The notes: generated by a model from the letters alone, not told the origin. Shown: positions 1 through 13,245, numbered from the stretch's first letter. The stretch: DNA of 64,000 bases from Paracentrotus lividus (GCA_940671915.1 CALNVZ010003429.1:27976516-28040515), one strand, 5' to 3'. Program-made: numbers and translations.

Positions 1-1782
1 GAAAAAGCAGAACATACGGAGGGAAATAAAGAGACAGAATTTATTAAAAGACATGGATACTGGCAAGCTTTTAATTTAAACAAGACAAAATAAAAGACAA
101 TTTAAAGAAAGAAGTCATCCCAACGTTAAATAAAATTTAAGCAAGAGACATAAATGCAGAGAGGGAGAGTTACATGAAGCAGCATGTGCAGATACATGTA
201 TATAGCGAGAACATCAGAATCTATTCAAATAACCAGTTATCATATTATTTAAGAAAAAAAAAAAAAGAAGATACACAGAAAAACACAAGCAATCTAAGTG
301 TAGACATGAGACTGTATTTTGTCATATTTCAGTTGCATAAATATTTATGTAGGTGTTTATTTTGAAACTGAAATAGCTGACATTTGGAATGGTAGCGCCC
401 GGGCTAACCAGGGAGATAAATAAGAAAATAGGATTAGAGCGTCTGCGAGGAAATAGATGAAATTACCATCATACCCAAACATCTAGCTAGAGATTGCAAG
501 AGAAGCATGCAAGAGGATAGGGGGCAAAAAGGCTTGGGAGAAAAATAAATTTTGACCAATTTTCAAAAGAGTGACATGGCATTTCTCTCATTGTCTCCTG
601 TTTATAATACACAGCTTTGCAAAATATCATAACACAAGTGTCAACGTAAGTGTCTATTTTTAATACTCAACCATAACAAAATATGTATTTTTCCTTTAGA
701 GTAAAAAGGGAGGGAGGGGTCGTAATACATGGAGAAAAACAGTGATTTGAAGTTAGAAAAAAAAAAAAATGTCCAAATGTTTGCATTCTCCCCAAAACAT
801 TTTTAAAACAAATTATTTAACAAAGTTCTAAAAACAAACTAAAACTATCTTCATGACAGAATTACATTGTACATGTAAAACATTACTTTCTAGACAAGTC
901 TACACACTGTACTCAAACATAATCAAATTAGGAAAAATATACACAAAACATTAATGACAGAAGACAAATCAATAATGAAAGCAAACCAAATAAGGCTGTT
1001 TGGGAACATAAAACAATCATATAAAGTAAAAATACAAGAAATAGGCAAAAAATAAACAAAATATTATGATCAAGTAACCAACAAAGAACAAATACTTGGA
1101 CCACAAATGAACAAGATAAACATTTAGATTGTAGGATTAAACTTACTTGAGCATCATGAACATAAATGTATTTCCCCACAATAAAAATTTGCCTTTCACA
1201 TAGGATCTTCCCAAGTTATTATTCTTAGGTTGTCCAACAAAACATGACATATTCCAGTGAGCCCAGAAAAATGCATATTCCAAAGTGCTCTACACCAAGA
1301 CTAAGCCTCAAAAGCTGGGCTGCATTACGACGGAGTATATTTCGAGCAAAAAGTACTTCCATTAAAATAGCCCACCAAAAACGAAATGCACCAAGAACAG
1401 AGAAAAGTATTTGTGTGTGTGTGCGTGTGTTTGTAGGGTGAATGCTAAAAATGGAATAATAATCTACTTTGTAAATGTAGAGTCGTGATTGCATGATAAA
1501 GCTAATACTATAAGAGGAAAGCAGGATTTCGATGCTGATTCCATTGCCGTGTCATGATAAACTTTGCCTTTCAGAGTAAAAAGAATTCAACATGAATAAG
1601 TATTTCTCCTGTAGAAAATGGATGATGACAATAATGTACGAAATGAAAGCACACCACCACTTTTCTACTTTTCCAAGTATGTAAGAAACAAGATTTTGAT
1701 AACATGTACATGTACATGTATGTAGATGGATTTGAGATTCCAGTAAATTTCCCCCAAATATCTGTTTTTATCCTCTCTGCTG

Positions 1783-2057
1783 CACAAGCGTGAATTTGCT
1801 GATCCCTCATAACTAACCCTACACCTAAACTTAAAAAAAGTAGACCCTATAAAGAAGCATCACTTCAAAGGCAATCACAATATTTTATCAATTCTTTAAA
1901 GACTCTTTTCCCTTTGATCACAAGCGTGAATTTGCTGATCCCTCATAACTAACCCTACACCTAAACTTTAAAAAAAGTAGACCCTATAAAGAAGCATCAC
2001 TTCAAAGGCAATCACAATATTTTATCAATTCTTTAAAGACTCCTTTCCCTTTGATCA
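1783..2057. repeat. 136-bp tandem dimer
   Basis: Two nearly identical head-to-tail copies occupy about 1783-1918 and 1919-2057. They differ by one A in an A-run and one T/C change near the end. Each copy contains a CCCTACACC-like stretch. The near identity suggests a recent duplication, or possibly an assembly duplication. No coding potential is seen. Confidence 0.85.
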
Positions 2058-2099
2058 TTTACAAGGGCAAATCACCCTTGGCCCTGATACAACCAGCAA

Positions 2100-2400
2100 T
2101 GTTGCAGAGACGCATAATGTCACAACAACACATTATTTACATCTGGGACCAACATTTGATGTCACCATCCGAAAGACATGACTCGGATTCCAACCTCGGT
2201 CCCATTCATATCAGTTTGTAGTACTAAATGTAGCAAAATAATTTGAAATGGACAACATTATTGACAAAGAAAATCGACCGACAAACTGATGCAGATCAGA
2301 CCGAGGTCGAATCCCAGTCACGTCTTTCGGATGAAGATGTCAAAGGTTTGTCCTAGATGTGAATACATTGTTGTGACATTATGCATCGTTGAAACAGGCC
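2100..2400. mobile_element. fold-back MITE with long terminal inverted repeats
   Basis: The left part (GCATAATGTCACAACAA, about 2112) is mirrored at the right (TTGTTGTGACATTATGC, about 2368). Further inside, the CCGAAAGACATGACTC and ACCTCGGTCCC-like segments are mirrored by GACCGAGGTCG and CACGTCTTTCGGATG. The two arms therefore pair over more than 100 bp. It ends about 30 bp from the neighbouring PRDM exon donor. Superfamily is not determined, because I could not fix a target duplication. Confidence 0.65.
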
Positions 2401-2430
2401 CCGTATATTTTTCTCACTAGGTAGACTTAC

Positions 2431-2586
2431 TTTACATGTGGCGAAATAGACATCCTCATTGAATTGATAGGCAACAAGATTCTGTTCATCAAAACTTGAC
2501 GCTGCTCTTACAAACATCATCCAACTACATGTGCTTTCATCATTGATGTCCAGTGAGGCCTTGTCTTTTCCATCTTTGTCAAAAAT
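2431..2586 (-). CDS. PRDM15-like exon: second half of the PR domain
   Basis: This exon encodes 52 residues with no stop. Reading from the high coordinate, it follows a good acceptor (TTTTGCACAG) and ends at a consensus donor (AAA|GTAAGT). The protein contains INDEST, SWMMFVR, then FDEQNLVAYQ and DVYFATCK. This is the signature of the C-terminal half of PR (SET-related) domains: a Trp-Met-Met-x-Val-Arg strand, the QNLxAYQ motif and the V/I-Y-F strand. It starts in phase 0, which exactly matches the end of the exon at 24116-24228. PRDM proteins are nuclear zinc-finger transcription regulators; for vertebrate PRDM15 a role in pluripotency signalling genes is established. By memory-based comparison PRDM15 fits best, with PRDM10 and PRDM4 as alternatives. 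The end of the PR domain must lie in a further exon outside the window. Confidence 0.88.
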
Positions 2587-2790
2587 CTGTGCAAAATGTA
2601 CAAAAGAAATGAGATTGTCGTTATTACATCTTTGTCAAATAATCTGTAAAATACATAAATGTGATCAACAACCTGTGATAAATGACCTGTAATGCAAAAA
2701 GAATCTGTGAAACATACTAATACACTGAGACATCATGTACATCTTTGTCAAAAAGCTGAAAAATACAAATATATATAGATATCGTTATTA

Positions 2791-3464
2791 TACAGTGCGT
2801 CCCAAAAAGAACTATACACTTTTTAAATAGCTACCAAATAGAAAAATATATGATTCTTGGGGGAAAGATTTATATGTATATAAGGCTCATATCCTCAACT
2901 ATCATTACGACACAAAAAAATCCAAAAATAACCCATGCTTCAGTGAGCAATGCTCACTTTTGTAAAGGACATAAAAATTAACCTGCGCAGGAATTCACTA
3001 TTCATTTTGCACCTGGTTATGGAACGCCATTAAGGAGTCAAAATTAATGATGGAATCGATCGGCCAACAAAGACAAAAATAAATTGAAGTCAAAGGATAA
3101 ATCAATGATATGAAAACAAATGGTAAAACATAACATTTTTGAATAATACTAATTGTTTTTTCGGACTTTTGGTTTATCTTTGACTCTGTTGGTTGATTTA
3201 TTCCATCGTTATTTTTTACTCATTCATGGTGTTCCATAGCCAGGTGCAAAATGAATAGTGAATTCCTGCGCAGGCTAATTTTTGTGTCCTTTACAAAAGT
3301 GGGCATTACTCACTGAAGCATGCGTTCTTTTCAGAATTTTTGGTGTCATAATGATAGTTGAGGATATGAGTCTTATATACATACAAATCTTTTATCCAAG
3401 AATCTTATATTTTTTATTTGGTAGCCATTTCAAAAGTGTATAGTTCTTTTTGGGACACACTGTA
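2791..3464. mobile_element. Tc1/mariner-like non-autonomous element
   Basis: The element starts TACAGTGCGTCCCAAAAAG and ends with its mirror, CTTTTTGGGACACACTGTA. The arms stay complementary far inside: TTCACTATTCATTTTGCACC near 2995 is mirrored near 3247. The element is therefore almost one long hairpin of 674 bp. TA-type termini and the CAGTG.GTCCCAAAA end are typical of Tc1/mariner MITEs. No transposase frame is present. Confidence 0.85.
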
Positions 3465-3502
3465 CAATGCATATTGCCAAAATTCTGCAAAATATGGTTT
3501 TA

Positions 3503-3582
3503 GGACAGCTACCCCAGGGACAATTATCCCCTGCAAAACATCTACCACCTAACCCTAACCCTATTTCTGGGAGTAGCTGTCC
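3503..3582. mobile_element. 80-bp fold-back element with CCCTAA core
   Basis: GGACAGCTACCCCAG at the left is mirrored by CTGGGAGTAGCTGTCC at the right. The centre carries a telomere-like run, CCTAACCCTAACCCTA (about 3548-3563). It sits 38 bp past the Tc1-like element. It resembles in plan the longer TTAGGG-containing element at 34576-34773. Non-coding. Confidence 0.6.
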
Positions 3583-3762
3583 TGGAGAGCATTGTGCACT
3601 TGGTTTTTGTCCTGATACAAAGAAATACATGAGAATGTTGTTTTCACACTTATTTGTCAAAGAACCGGGGAGATATACAAATAGAACAACATTGATATTA
3701 TCTTTGTAAATGAGACATTAATATTATGCATCTTCGTCAAAATTCAGCGAAACGTAATTTAT

Positions 3763-3803
3763 GGAGAGAGAGAGAGAGAGAGAGATAGAGAGAGAGAGAG
3801 AAA
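3763..3803. repeat. (GA)n microsatellite
   Basis: An almost uninterrupted GA run with one GATA interruption, continuing into A/G-rich sequence. A second purine-rich GA tract is at about 4002-4033. Confidence 0.9.
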
Positions 3804-3866
3804 GAAAAAGGTTATAATCACAAGAGATACACTGTAACTACATATCAGTAGTAATAAATTAACATC

Positions 3867-3959
3867 TTAACCCGTTGGGGACTGAGCCCGAATATATTCG
3901 GGCTGAGGTCTATGGAAAATGTGTGTTATAGCCAAATCAGCTCATCTCCAACAGGTTAA
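3867..3959. mobile_element. 93-bp TTAA-bounded mini-element, copy 1
   Basis: The element is bounded by TTAA on both sides, with imperfect terminal inverted repeats (TTAACCCGTTGGGGA against TTAACCTGTTGGAGA). Inside is a perfect 18-base hairpin, GCCCGAATATATTCGGGC. A second copy of exactly the same length lies at 26930-27022, and a longer relative lies at 12008-12235. TTAA boundaries suggest mobilisation by a piggyBac-type transposase, but that is inference. Confidence 0.75.
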
Positions 3960-4374
3960 AGAAAGAGAAAAGAGAATGGTTGATCATAAAAAAAAAGAGA
4001 TAAAGAGAAAGAGAGGGAGAGAGAGAGAGAGAATATTTTCAAAGAAGGTTACAATTACGCTCAACCTTCATACAAATAATATTCATATCTCTCTTTTCCT
4101 TCCCTTCATCTGAAATCACTTTCCTAATCCCGTTCAGCAACTGCCAGCGATTGACGATGATGCTGTCGAGGGGTCTGTTTCTACTCGACTCATCGGACCG
4201 AACCCGATCATTTTGGTTTCATTGGATTAAGCTATTGGAAGGGATCCAAGCCCCTCGTTAGCTCCCGACATGTGCTGTGACACAGTGAGACAAACCGCAA
4301 CAGGTAGATGTAGATGGGGTGTCCCCACTGCTCATAGAGCATGGCAAAATGTACATGGGTACATAACCACAACA

Positions 4375-4513
4375 GGGGGGCATTTCATCAAAGGACTTGT
4401 CGGACGTTCTATCCGACAAACTGTTATAAGCTACTGAAATACTTGCATTTGATTGGCTGAGAGCAAATTTGTCGGATAAACTGTCTGACAAGTCCTTTGA
4501 TGAAATGCCTCCC
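4375..4513. mobile_element. 139-bp fold-back MITE
   Basis: The terminal repeats run GGGGGGCATTTCATCAAAGG against GGGAGGCATTTCATCAAAGG, followed by ACTTGTCGGAC-like and ATCCGACAAA segments that also mirror each other. The total is a near-complete hairpin with a short central loop containing a CATTTGATTGGCTGAGAGCA stretch. The 87-codon minus-strand frame across it is an accident of the repeat. Confidence 0.8.
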
Positions 4514-5214
4514 TGGTCCATTTACTTGTAAAAGCGACAGTTCTCATTGCTCACTAATCACTCAGAAAATGTAATGTTCCACAAATAACTAGTAGATGTA
4601 AATCATAGTCGCAATAGAGGTAGAAGGGAGCATTCACACTGATCATTAACACATACATTAATGTTCCACAAATACTAAGTACAGATAAGCAGGAAAGGGA
4701 GCATCAACATTGATCAAAAACGTGTAAAAGAAAACATGGACAAATGCAACATGTAAAAGGAAGCATCCCAATCACTAAAAAACAAGAAATATTTGTACAA
4801 AAAGATTTTTTTTTCCAAACAAAATGCTTTCAACAATCTTTTTCTTGTCACAAATTATCTTTTCAGAGGGTGTTTACACTGTGTCAAAAATATATTCCAA
4901 ATTACTGTTCTCTGGCTCTACTAGATGGTGTGCACCCCTTTTGAAATAGTTAATGTATGAATTTTTTAATTTTTTTTATTGCAATGTGCAGTATGTTGCT
5001 TCATGTGAACACCCCCTCAAATTTCATCCAGTTCAAAAAAGGCCTTGGCTTTCATTAGATTTAAATTCTGATGTTATTTCAGACTAACATTTATACACCT
5101 CATGCCCAACATCCGGAACAAGGGATTAAATATAACCTGTAGTACATGTACATGTATTCTGACTTACAATGTAGGGGTGGGTCTAGGTAACGTTGAAAAT
5201 TATAAATAGGTTCA

Positions 5215-5400
5215 ACAAATGTTTGATCGACGGGACCACGGGCGTCCTTTTCCGGAAAAAATGACAATGGGGGCCCCCGCCTCGTGTGAACTGAAAGAAT
5301 GTGGGCCAGTGGTCAAGATATCACAGAAATGTCAGGTCACGGCCAATAGGGGGATTAAAAGAGGACACTTTCTATTAAATTGGGCGGATCTGATTAATGT
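5215..5400. other. GC-richer unique patch
   Basis: This patch is clearly richer in G+C than the surrounding intron and contains several CpGs. A 68-codon plus-strand frame crosses it, but I recognise no domain and see no acceptor/donor pair around it. It could be a conserved non-coding element. Confidence 0.25.
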
Positions 5401-7040
5401 TGGCCTCACTGTATCATTAAAATAGCTGTCTGTTTAATTAAGGCCTGTTTTCATCCTTTTGACATTTGACAACTGACCGGATGACATCAGGTAATACTTC
5501 AAGGAAATGACCAAGAGCAAAAAACAAAGCAAACAAGCTGGAAAATATTAAAATTTATATTGATTAATATTGATGTTTAAGTTTCTAAGTGGGTTTTATA
5601 TTTACAATAGCTATTGCTTTGTTACTTGCTACTTCACACTGAGCCCTATATGCCTTGAGATTAACAACAATCCTTATAAAAAAAGGAAAATATTTATTTT
5701 GTTTTCAGATGAACTTTGTCGCCACCAAACAGCATTCTCTAAAACTTCCAATCAAAGATAATAAAGATTTTATAAATAAAACAATTCAGTAGTTCAATAC
5801 AATTTATGGCGCAACAAATTAAGCGTCCATTTTTGGTGTCAATATCCTTAGAAAAGGACTATTGTCTGCCATTTTGATTTTTTCAGTCATCTGCAAAATT
5901 GACTTGTTTTCTCTCAGAGGAAATATGACTTCACGGTAAGGAGAAAATGTGCAACGAATAGCCCAATAATCTACAAATGGGTAAAGACCTCTCCCTTTTG
6001 TCCCCTAACTCACATCAAATGCGGCACATGGGACTGAAGGGAAAAATGACACATATTTGTTGTTTTTATAAAATGCTGTTTCCCCTTCTCCAAACTTGTT
6101 TCCTGCTTACACATTATTCTGAACTCTACCGATCCTACACGATGGCCTAGCCATGAAAAAAATGGACAAATTTGGGGGTGAGTCACCATTTGACGTCTCG
6201 GTATTAAACATCAAAATCAAAAAGTTTGCTTGAAACAACTCAAGTTTTGAATTATGCCAAGCAGTAACACACAAAAAGTTGTCTGGACATGAGGAACCGA
6301 TAATAAAGCCAACTTTTATTATCATAATGGAATATTGATTCAAATGAAATAACCTTTCTATTTTATTGAAATACAAAATTTTAAGAAATTTCACTGTATC
6401 TAAATAATTTCCCTCTCAAAAGTGTTTAAGTTACCTCCCACAAGAAATAAATCAGTTTAAGTTTGAATATTTCATGTCCAATTGAAATACTTGTACTTGT
6501 AGGTAGATATTAATGTTTAAGTTACATGTAGGTAACTCCCACAAGATGTAAATAGTTTGAATAACTTTAAATTAAATTCCCATTTGAAATATCTATAGAT
6601 ATTCATTAAGGGAATGAATATACATGCTTACCCCCTAATGTATTCAATAACACATACATATTGAGACACATAAACAATTTGGATGATTAGAAAAGTATTT
6701 TTTCTGTCTCCTAAAATTGCAAAGTCATTCAAACTTCAGAAAAAGTTTCTTTCAATGCTGCAATTAAAGTTATCATCATGCAGACAGTGATTAAAGAGAA
6801 TTCATCAGAAAATCAGAACCAATACTTCCTAAATAATTACATCTGTAGGCAGATAGGTTAGAGAATTGATCTGACAATCACCATCTTTAACACTAATTAC
6901 CGCATAATTGCAATGGGAAGATGCGGAATATTGGTCTGTTTCCGGAGTATGGTTGTATGACTCAATTAGAGGTTTGAAGGGGAAACGAAGCAAGCTGTAC
7001 TATTAAACATGTAGTTGGACAAGGGTAATCAAATACTATT

Positions 7041-7275
7041 AGATAGGGTGCTTAATGACTGTGTCTGGTAACATTAATTTGTTACAGTAATAGTCTATAA
7101 TTCTTGTAAACTAATCACTTAATTGTACACACCATAAAAAGGGCTGTAATAGAACAGAAAGATTGGGTGCTAAATGACAATGTCTGGTATTGAAACATTA
7201 ATTAGTTATAGTCTATCTCTCTCATAAAAAGAAAAAAAAAAATCACTCAATGGTACACACAGTCCCTCCCCTCCA
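7041..7275. repeat. about 120-bp diverged tandem duplication
   Basis: The first unit (GGGTGCTTAATGACTGTGTC...) is repeated about 120 bp later as GGGTGCTAAATGACAATGTC. In both, CATTAATT, a TAGTCTAT motif, AATCACT and GGTACACAC or TGTACACAC follow in the same order. The second unit has gained an A-run. Confidence 0.75.
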
Positions 7276-8544
7276 AGAAAGAAAAAAAAAGAAGAAGAAA
7301 AGAAAAAAAAATGAAACAAAACAAATGGAGGGGGGGGGGGGGGGGGGACCCACTTTGTAAATGTATGAAAATGGTTAGAGTCTATTTTATCAATAGTCAG
7401 TCAAAATTTAAAAGGGTCACTATCAAAAAGACAATTTAGGATAACATTTCTGCCTGACACAAAAGTAAAATTCTACTACAAAAATAAACACAAAGCATCT
7501 CATAATATGCATGACTTTACTAAATTTCTGCTTTAAAAAGAAGCTCACAAAATTTTTCATGATACATTCCAATATCAGTATACCAGGGTGAAAAGGGATA
7601 GAGAAAGGCAGATAGTTTTAGAGTTACCGATGGACATAAATATATACTTTTAAAGAGTTGAAACAGAACAAAGAATGGGAAAAAAAAAAGAAAGAGAGAG
7701 GAAAATTATATTTGTTTCTTGATCGCAATATAAACAACTAAAGGGTCTGGTGATAGACTAGATTGTGTGCTGGAGTTAATTATCAAGTTAACTAATTTCC
7801 CTTTGTATTTAGCACTCATTTCTAGGTTAATTCTGCTTATCACAGGCATCAAATGATTTGATGAAAGCTCACAAATGATTGACAGCTACGATTGATCAAT
7901 TATAATTTGTAAACAGAAAATATTAACAAAGTTTTGAAATAGAAAGCTACACGACATGAGAAATCAATTACCACAGATAAAGGCATAATTGATTATCACA
8001 TAAAAAATAATGCCACATCACCAAATCCAAATAGTTTATTTGCAATCAAAATACACAAAAAATGCACATTTTTCCCTTCCTTGTACATTGTATCTTTATC
8101 AATTATATTTGTGACTATAAAGTTGGCAAGCTACTACACATCCAGAAAAAAAAAGTATGGAGAGTATTATAGGGGCATAACATCACTATAGTGTGACAAG
8201 ACCTTTTATATCAAATTTTTGAAGATATAACTTTTTTGATTTGATCTCCAAATAATCAACCAAGTTAAACACTGAAAATTGATTACAATTCATAGAAACT
8301 ATAAATCTTCATGCATTGCTGGTTGTTGGAGAGTCTACCCAAAATTGCTCCAGAGATTTTTCATCACAAAAGTATGAAATACACAGACAAAATCATCTTG
8401 AAATTAAAAAAGAAGAAAATGAAATCTTCAAGTGCATATACACGTAGATTTAGTGAAGAGACAATTATCTATTCATGCTCTAAATGATCTACAGCCAAAT
8501 ACTACTTATTAAAATCTCATCTTGTATGTGCACAGGTTCCACAA

Positions 8545-8725
8545 GTATTGGCCCGCCGCGTGAGTTTTAATAATCGCAATCAACCCGCTAATCGTTTGTC
8601 GTCATTTGCGCGGCACCGCGTTAATGCAGGCTTGGCACCGATGCTGAACTTGCGGACTAATCAAAATACGCCGGGCTGTTTACGCAAGGGACATTATCAA
8701 CACACTAAAGCAGGCGAGCTCCCAA
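8545..8725. promoter_or_regulatory. CpG-rich unique patch, candidate intronic regulatory element
   Basis: This sharply bounded patch in AT-rich intron carries many CpGs (CCGCCGCG, GCGCGGCACCGCG, TACGCCGGGC) and homeodomain-like cores (TTTTAATAATCG, CGCTAATCG, GTTAATG). The 71-codon frame it creates has no recognisable domain and no flanking splice signals. A conserved regulatory element is more likely than an exon, but this is inference. Confidence 0.3.
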
Positions 8726-11700
8726 GCTCTAGCTCTGTTTTCCAAATCTGCATTAATAGTTAGCATCAAGTAGTAGGGGAAGTATTCAAGATCCTACAAG
8801 ATATTCCAATAATGTGTCATAAATGTATGCCTTGTGTCTACTGAATTGAAATTCAACTTGCATATAATTTCATTAGAATCCCCATTCCTCCTTACAAAAA
8901 TTAAATACATAAACAAAAAATAAAATACAAAAATAAAGAAAGGATTGGAAATAAAATGAAAACTAGATAGCAAGTACAACATGTATAAGATACACATACA
9001 TGTACACCTCAGAGTAATTAAAATCAAGTCCTCATTTCTTTAGAAACACTGCAAACTCTGATCCATCTACAGTACCATTAAAACGTATACATTCATATGT
9101 CTATTGACATGCATTTCAATTCTATAAAATGGTATTTCAAATAAAAAAAAATCCACATTTTCATGCACAAATTTACACTTTTATTTCTATTTTTGCACTT
9201 TATAACTTAAATGAATTACATGTAAAATGTATATTATTATTTAAAAAAAAAACAGTATTTAGGAGTAACCCCCAAATATTTTATGCTTATTTGACTTTTG
9301 AGGATCAAAAAGTGATAAATTGGAGACATTTAAAAAAAATCTTGTATGTCTATGGGCAGGATGGGTTAAGAATTCATAAAAAGTATTTTACAGTAGTTTG
9401 GGATGCTAAATATCTATTGAGTATTTGAACTTCATCAAACCACTAACTTTTATTGACAGATAACTAATTTGCCTTATGGAAAATATTCTAAACACTCTAC
9501 ATGCAGGCTGGATGAGGGTTAAAGACTAATATGAAAACAGTGTAAGCGTTAGAATATAAAGTTTATTAATCTGAATATTCTTGCTTTGTCATAGAAAATT
9601 GATCATTCCATTCACGTTTCCAAATCAATAGTCAAAGAATGTTCTGAATATATCTTCTTAATGTTTTATACAGTTGATTTGTTTTGAAACAAAGTTCATC
9701 AATTTTAAAACTAATAACTCCTTTGTCTACATGTACAATGTACAGTGTACATGTATATGCAATTAAAGGCCAATGTTGAACATGTAGTGTTACACTTTTT
9801 TACTGAAAAGTACTCGAGAAGTAACATATCACATAAATTTTACAACACCTTCTTAAATTCAAAGATTTTTAAAAATGATAAGCTTGACAATAATTATGAA
9901 GAGTTTATTCCCAAGGGGGATTAACTCTACATTTATATTTTCACAGAGAGAGAGAGAAAAAAGTTAGTTAGAGAGAGAGAGAAAAAAAGTTAGTTTACCA
10001 GAATTTATAAAAGCATCATTTAAAGGCATTATCAAAATGTGTATTTTCATATAATTGCTCTCAAAATTTATTACTAATACTTTTATTTAATGACATTCAC
10101 TCTACCTGAAAAACTGATATCAATTACTCAATTTTCATCCAAAGTAAATTTAGTCCTTTTTGAAACAAAACTCTTCAGCTACATGCATATCTTTAATGGA
10201 ATATTTCTGGAGAGCAAAAAGCATGTTACATGTACATGTACATGCAGCTCATTATCAAATGACCTGAGTGAACATTCTTTAAGCTGTAAGCAGCTTACCC
10301 CACCAACCCAATATTTGGAATCATTGCTAAAAAAAAAAAGAAGACTGAATGGGAACAAGTTTTTCCACATTCATTGTATAAACATTTCCTGTAAAAAAAA
10401 AAGAAACACTTCAAAACTGGATTTAATTTTTAATAACCCCATCATCATCTTGGAATATTCATTACATTACAAAACACAGATATAAGAGCAATAAGGAAGC
10501 AAATCCAAGACTTTTTAATGACCTTGTTAAGAGGCAGTCATTCTCCTCTAAAAAGCACTTCAAAACTCAATTTCATTTTAGTAATCCCGACATCATCTTT
10601 AAACATTACATTCTGAAACAAGCGACATTGCAACGCATGAGCGAGAAACAAGCAACATTAGGTGGATTCACACATGAGCGAGAAGGACGCAAGTCCCAGA
10701 CTCTTTAATGCCCTTGTAACGAGGGAAGTTTTGCATAAATGCCTACAATTTCAGGCAGCAGTCTTAAGACTTGTGATTTCTTGCATGTCTCTGTGGGAAT
10801 TGCATAAAACCAATAAAATCAATCTCATTGATTTTCTTGGCTCTCATTTGAAATTGCTTATTCAGATGGCGCAAAAAAATTGTGTAAAATTTAACGGAAA
10901 GACGTCAAATGGTGACAGATCAAGGACGAGACAAAGACAGAGACTGGCAACAAAAAAAAAAACAAAAAAAAAAAAAAATTTTAGAATCAGTACGCAAAGG
11001 ATAAACATTTTGATAAGATATCTCATAGATGAATTGACATAAATTTGTCTTCACAGATACATCGTCTGCAAACTTTGATGCAACTTTAGATATAATTGAG
11101 GATAAAAGTTAAACATACAAACAAAATCTGACACATTTCATGAAATAGTTCTGATATTTCTTATATTTGGAAAGGTTTTTGAACCTCACCCCAATCTTTC
11201 ATCTAAGTTGAGTTGGGTACCAACACAAAAATTCAGTGAATACAAGTGAAAAAAAAAAGCAAAGTAGCAGAAATTGGGAATCGGTCAGAATGACAGACTT
11301 ATTATGAATCTATATAATTTTCAACATTTTTTTGGTTCTCTCTTAAAGTCAAACTTTAGTAGTCACAATCAGAAATAATTCTGAGAGGAAGTCATGTACT
11401 TCAAAATTAATGGTTGTATCATACATGTGCAGAAGTCAACCCTCGTTAAATGTTGTAAAATAATGAATACTAGCTGGAAACTCAGATAGCAAAATACAGT
11501 AAGTTTAACTTATTAATGATATAAAAATAGTGACCAATTCCACTTTGCTTTTACTAACTCTATTTTGACCTTGTTGTTATACAGCAGATGAGTAAGGTAT
11601 TGTGTGGGTGTTATTATATGATCTGTTTCCAGTTAGCAATTCCCCCAGCTTTCCACTGAAAACTGTTATGAAATATTAATCATAAGGTATACAACTGTAG

Positions 11701-12007
11701 GCCTACACATGTACTTTCGGAAATTGCTTGCAATTACCTTAATTTAGATCTTTAGAAGCTAAGTGAAATGCCATTCAAGAATAATGAACACAGAGTTTTC
11801 AAGTATAAAGTCAAAGAGTTACATAAAATATCAAATACTGTTTTGGGAGATCTAGTCAGAATATGATTATGTTAACTGTACTACATGTATAAAGATTTCT
11901 GATTCACTATCTTAATTTGGCACTGAAAATTAAACACATTACTACTGAATATTGGAGATTAAAAAATATCTTGATCCATTAAAATTGCAAGCATGGGAGT
12001 CTCTGAA

Positions 12008-12235
12008 TTAACCTGTTGTATACTAAGCCCGCATACATATATGCGGATTGAAGAAACATCGAACGTCCCTCTTGTCGAACTTTTATTTCATTCATGATTG
12101 CATAAACATTTAAAGAACTTATATAATTTAAATTATCTGACATTGATCTATTTAAAGCTGTCTTTGCTTCACCTTTAAATAAAAAGAATTTCTTCATTCG
12201 GCTTTATAAAAAGTTCTCAGTATATAACGGGTTAA
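12008..12235. mobile_element. 228-bp TTAA-bounded MITE
   Basis: The termini are TTAACCTGTTGTATACT and, on the other strand, TTAACCCGTTATATACT. TTAA is present at both ends. Near the left end, after AAGCCCGC, is a hairpin CCGCATA/TATGCGG, placed like the hairpin of the 93-bp elements at 3867 and 26930. It is probably a relative of that family. Confidence 0.7.
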
Positions 12236-12354
12236 AAAGAATAGATAAATCCCTTTTCAAACTTCAAACTGTTTGACAAGATTGTAATGTTTCAATTACG
12301 GATATTTTCCCTAAACACCAATATGACCTCCTCCCGACATACATGAACATGTAC

Positions 12355-12760
12355 AGAACAGGCAACAGAAAAAGATGAAGAAGAAGTAGCAGAAAAAGAA
12401 GACACAAAAGAAGAAAATACCAAGCAGCACATAAAGAAGAAGAAAACAAAGAAATAAGAAGTAAATAAGAAGATAAAGAAGATGATGAAATAAGAGAACA
12501 AAGAGGAACAAACAGAAGAAGATGTTAGACAAACACACCAAAAAAAAAAAGAAAGAAGAAGAAGAAGAAGTAACAACAACAAATAAGACAAGGAGGAGTA
12601 ATAAAACAATACAGGAAGAAAAATGTAATAAAGAGAATGAAAAGTAGAATTACAACGATAGGAAAAAAAAAAACACAAATAATAAAAGGAGAAAAAAATG
12701 ATACAACAAAAAAATGCAAATAGGAGAAATGCAAGACAAAAGAGGAACATTATTAACTGG
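12355..12760. repeat. polypurine GAA/GAAAA tract
   Basis: About 400 bp is almost all A and G on the plus strand, apart from short ACA interruptions, with GAAGAA runs. The long minus-strand frames rich in Phe, Leu and Ser (up to 209 codons) come from this composition and are not genes. Confidence 0.85.
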
Positions 12761-12924
12761 TGTATGATGAACGCAGTAAGAGAGAGAGAGAGAGAATGCA
12801 TCCTGAGCATAAACAACATAACAAAACATACTAGAATGATCATGAAGAGAGTTTTTTTACTTCTGTAAATGCTACCTGAATGATGGAGAGAGAGATAAGG
12901 AAGGAATGTCAAAGAGTGCAAGGA

Positions 12925-13245
12925 AAAGTCACCTGGCTAGCTGCCGCTGCTTTCCTAAACCTCCCCTATCAGCCAGTGCGTGGGTTAGCTAGGCCAACCA
13001 CAGGTCTGCCGGCTGGCCGTGTCTGCGGCCGACGTTTCCTAACAAAAACAAGGCTCCCCAGCTCCTCCGATGAATCTCCCCAGCGGTAGCGGCACGCGGT
13101 GTCGGCTTCCCCAATCCAATTCAGAGGCTCAACCACCGACTAATGAATCACACTCACTTTTAATTAATCTCAACTGGCGCTGATGTCGCTAAATGATTCC
13201 GTTCAGCTCCCGTCGATGTGAGGGGGTAGAGAGGCTATGAGAAGG
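12925..13245. promoter_or_regulatory. GC-rich unique patch, candidate enhancer
   Basis: The patch contains an E-box (CACCTG), a Runx-like AACCACA, CpG-bearing stretches (CTGCGGCCGACG, GCGGCACGCGGTGTCGGC) and AATTAATC homeodomain-like cores, in a stretch otherwise AT-rich and purine-rich. No splice signals or protein domain are apparent in its 69-codon frame. Regulatory function is an inference from composition and motif clustering only. Confidence 0.3.

Larger units (their letters stand above)
1..2430 (-). other. intron or 3' flank downstream of the last visible PRDM exon
   Basis: This is AT-rich sequence after the donor site that closes the second PR-domain exon. I searched the minus strand for the end of the PR domain (a hydrophobic stretch leading to a VWY-like motif) and for C2H2 zinc-finger exons and found neither, so the next exon probably lies beyond the left edge. 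Short open frames here have no recognisable domain. Positions 1 to about 1780 hold no gene, only A-rich tracts and a short TG run near 1411. A 136-bp tandem dimer and a fold-back element occupy the right part. Confidence 0.6.

Noticed and set aside
12292-12921. 209-codon minus-strand frame rich in Phe, Ser and Leu
   Set aside because: It is the complement of a polypurine GAA tract; overlapping frames in other phases look the same, and no domain or splice context exists.
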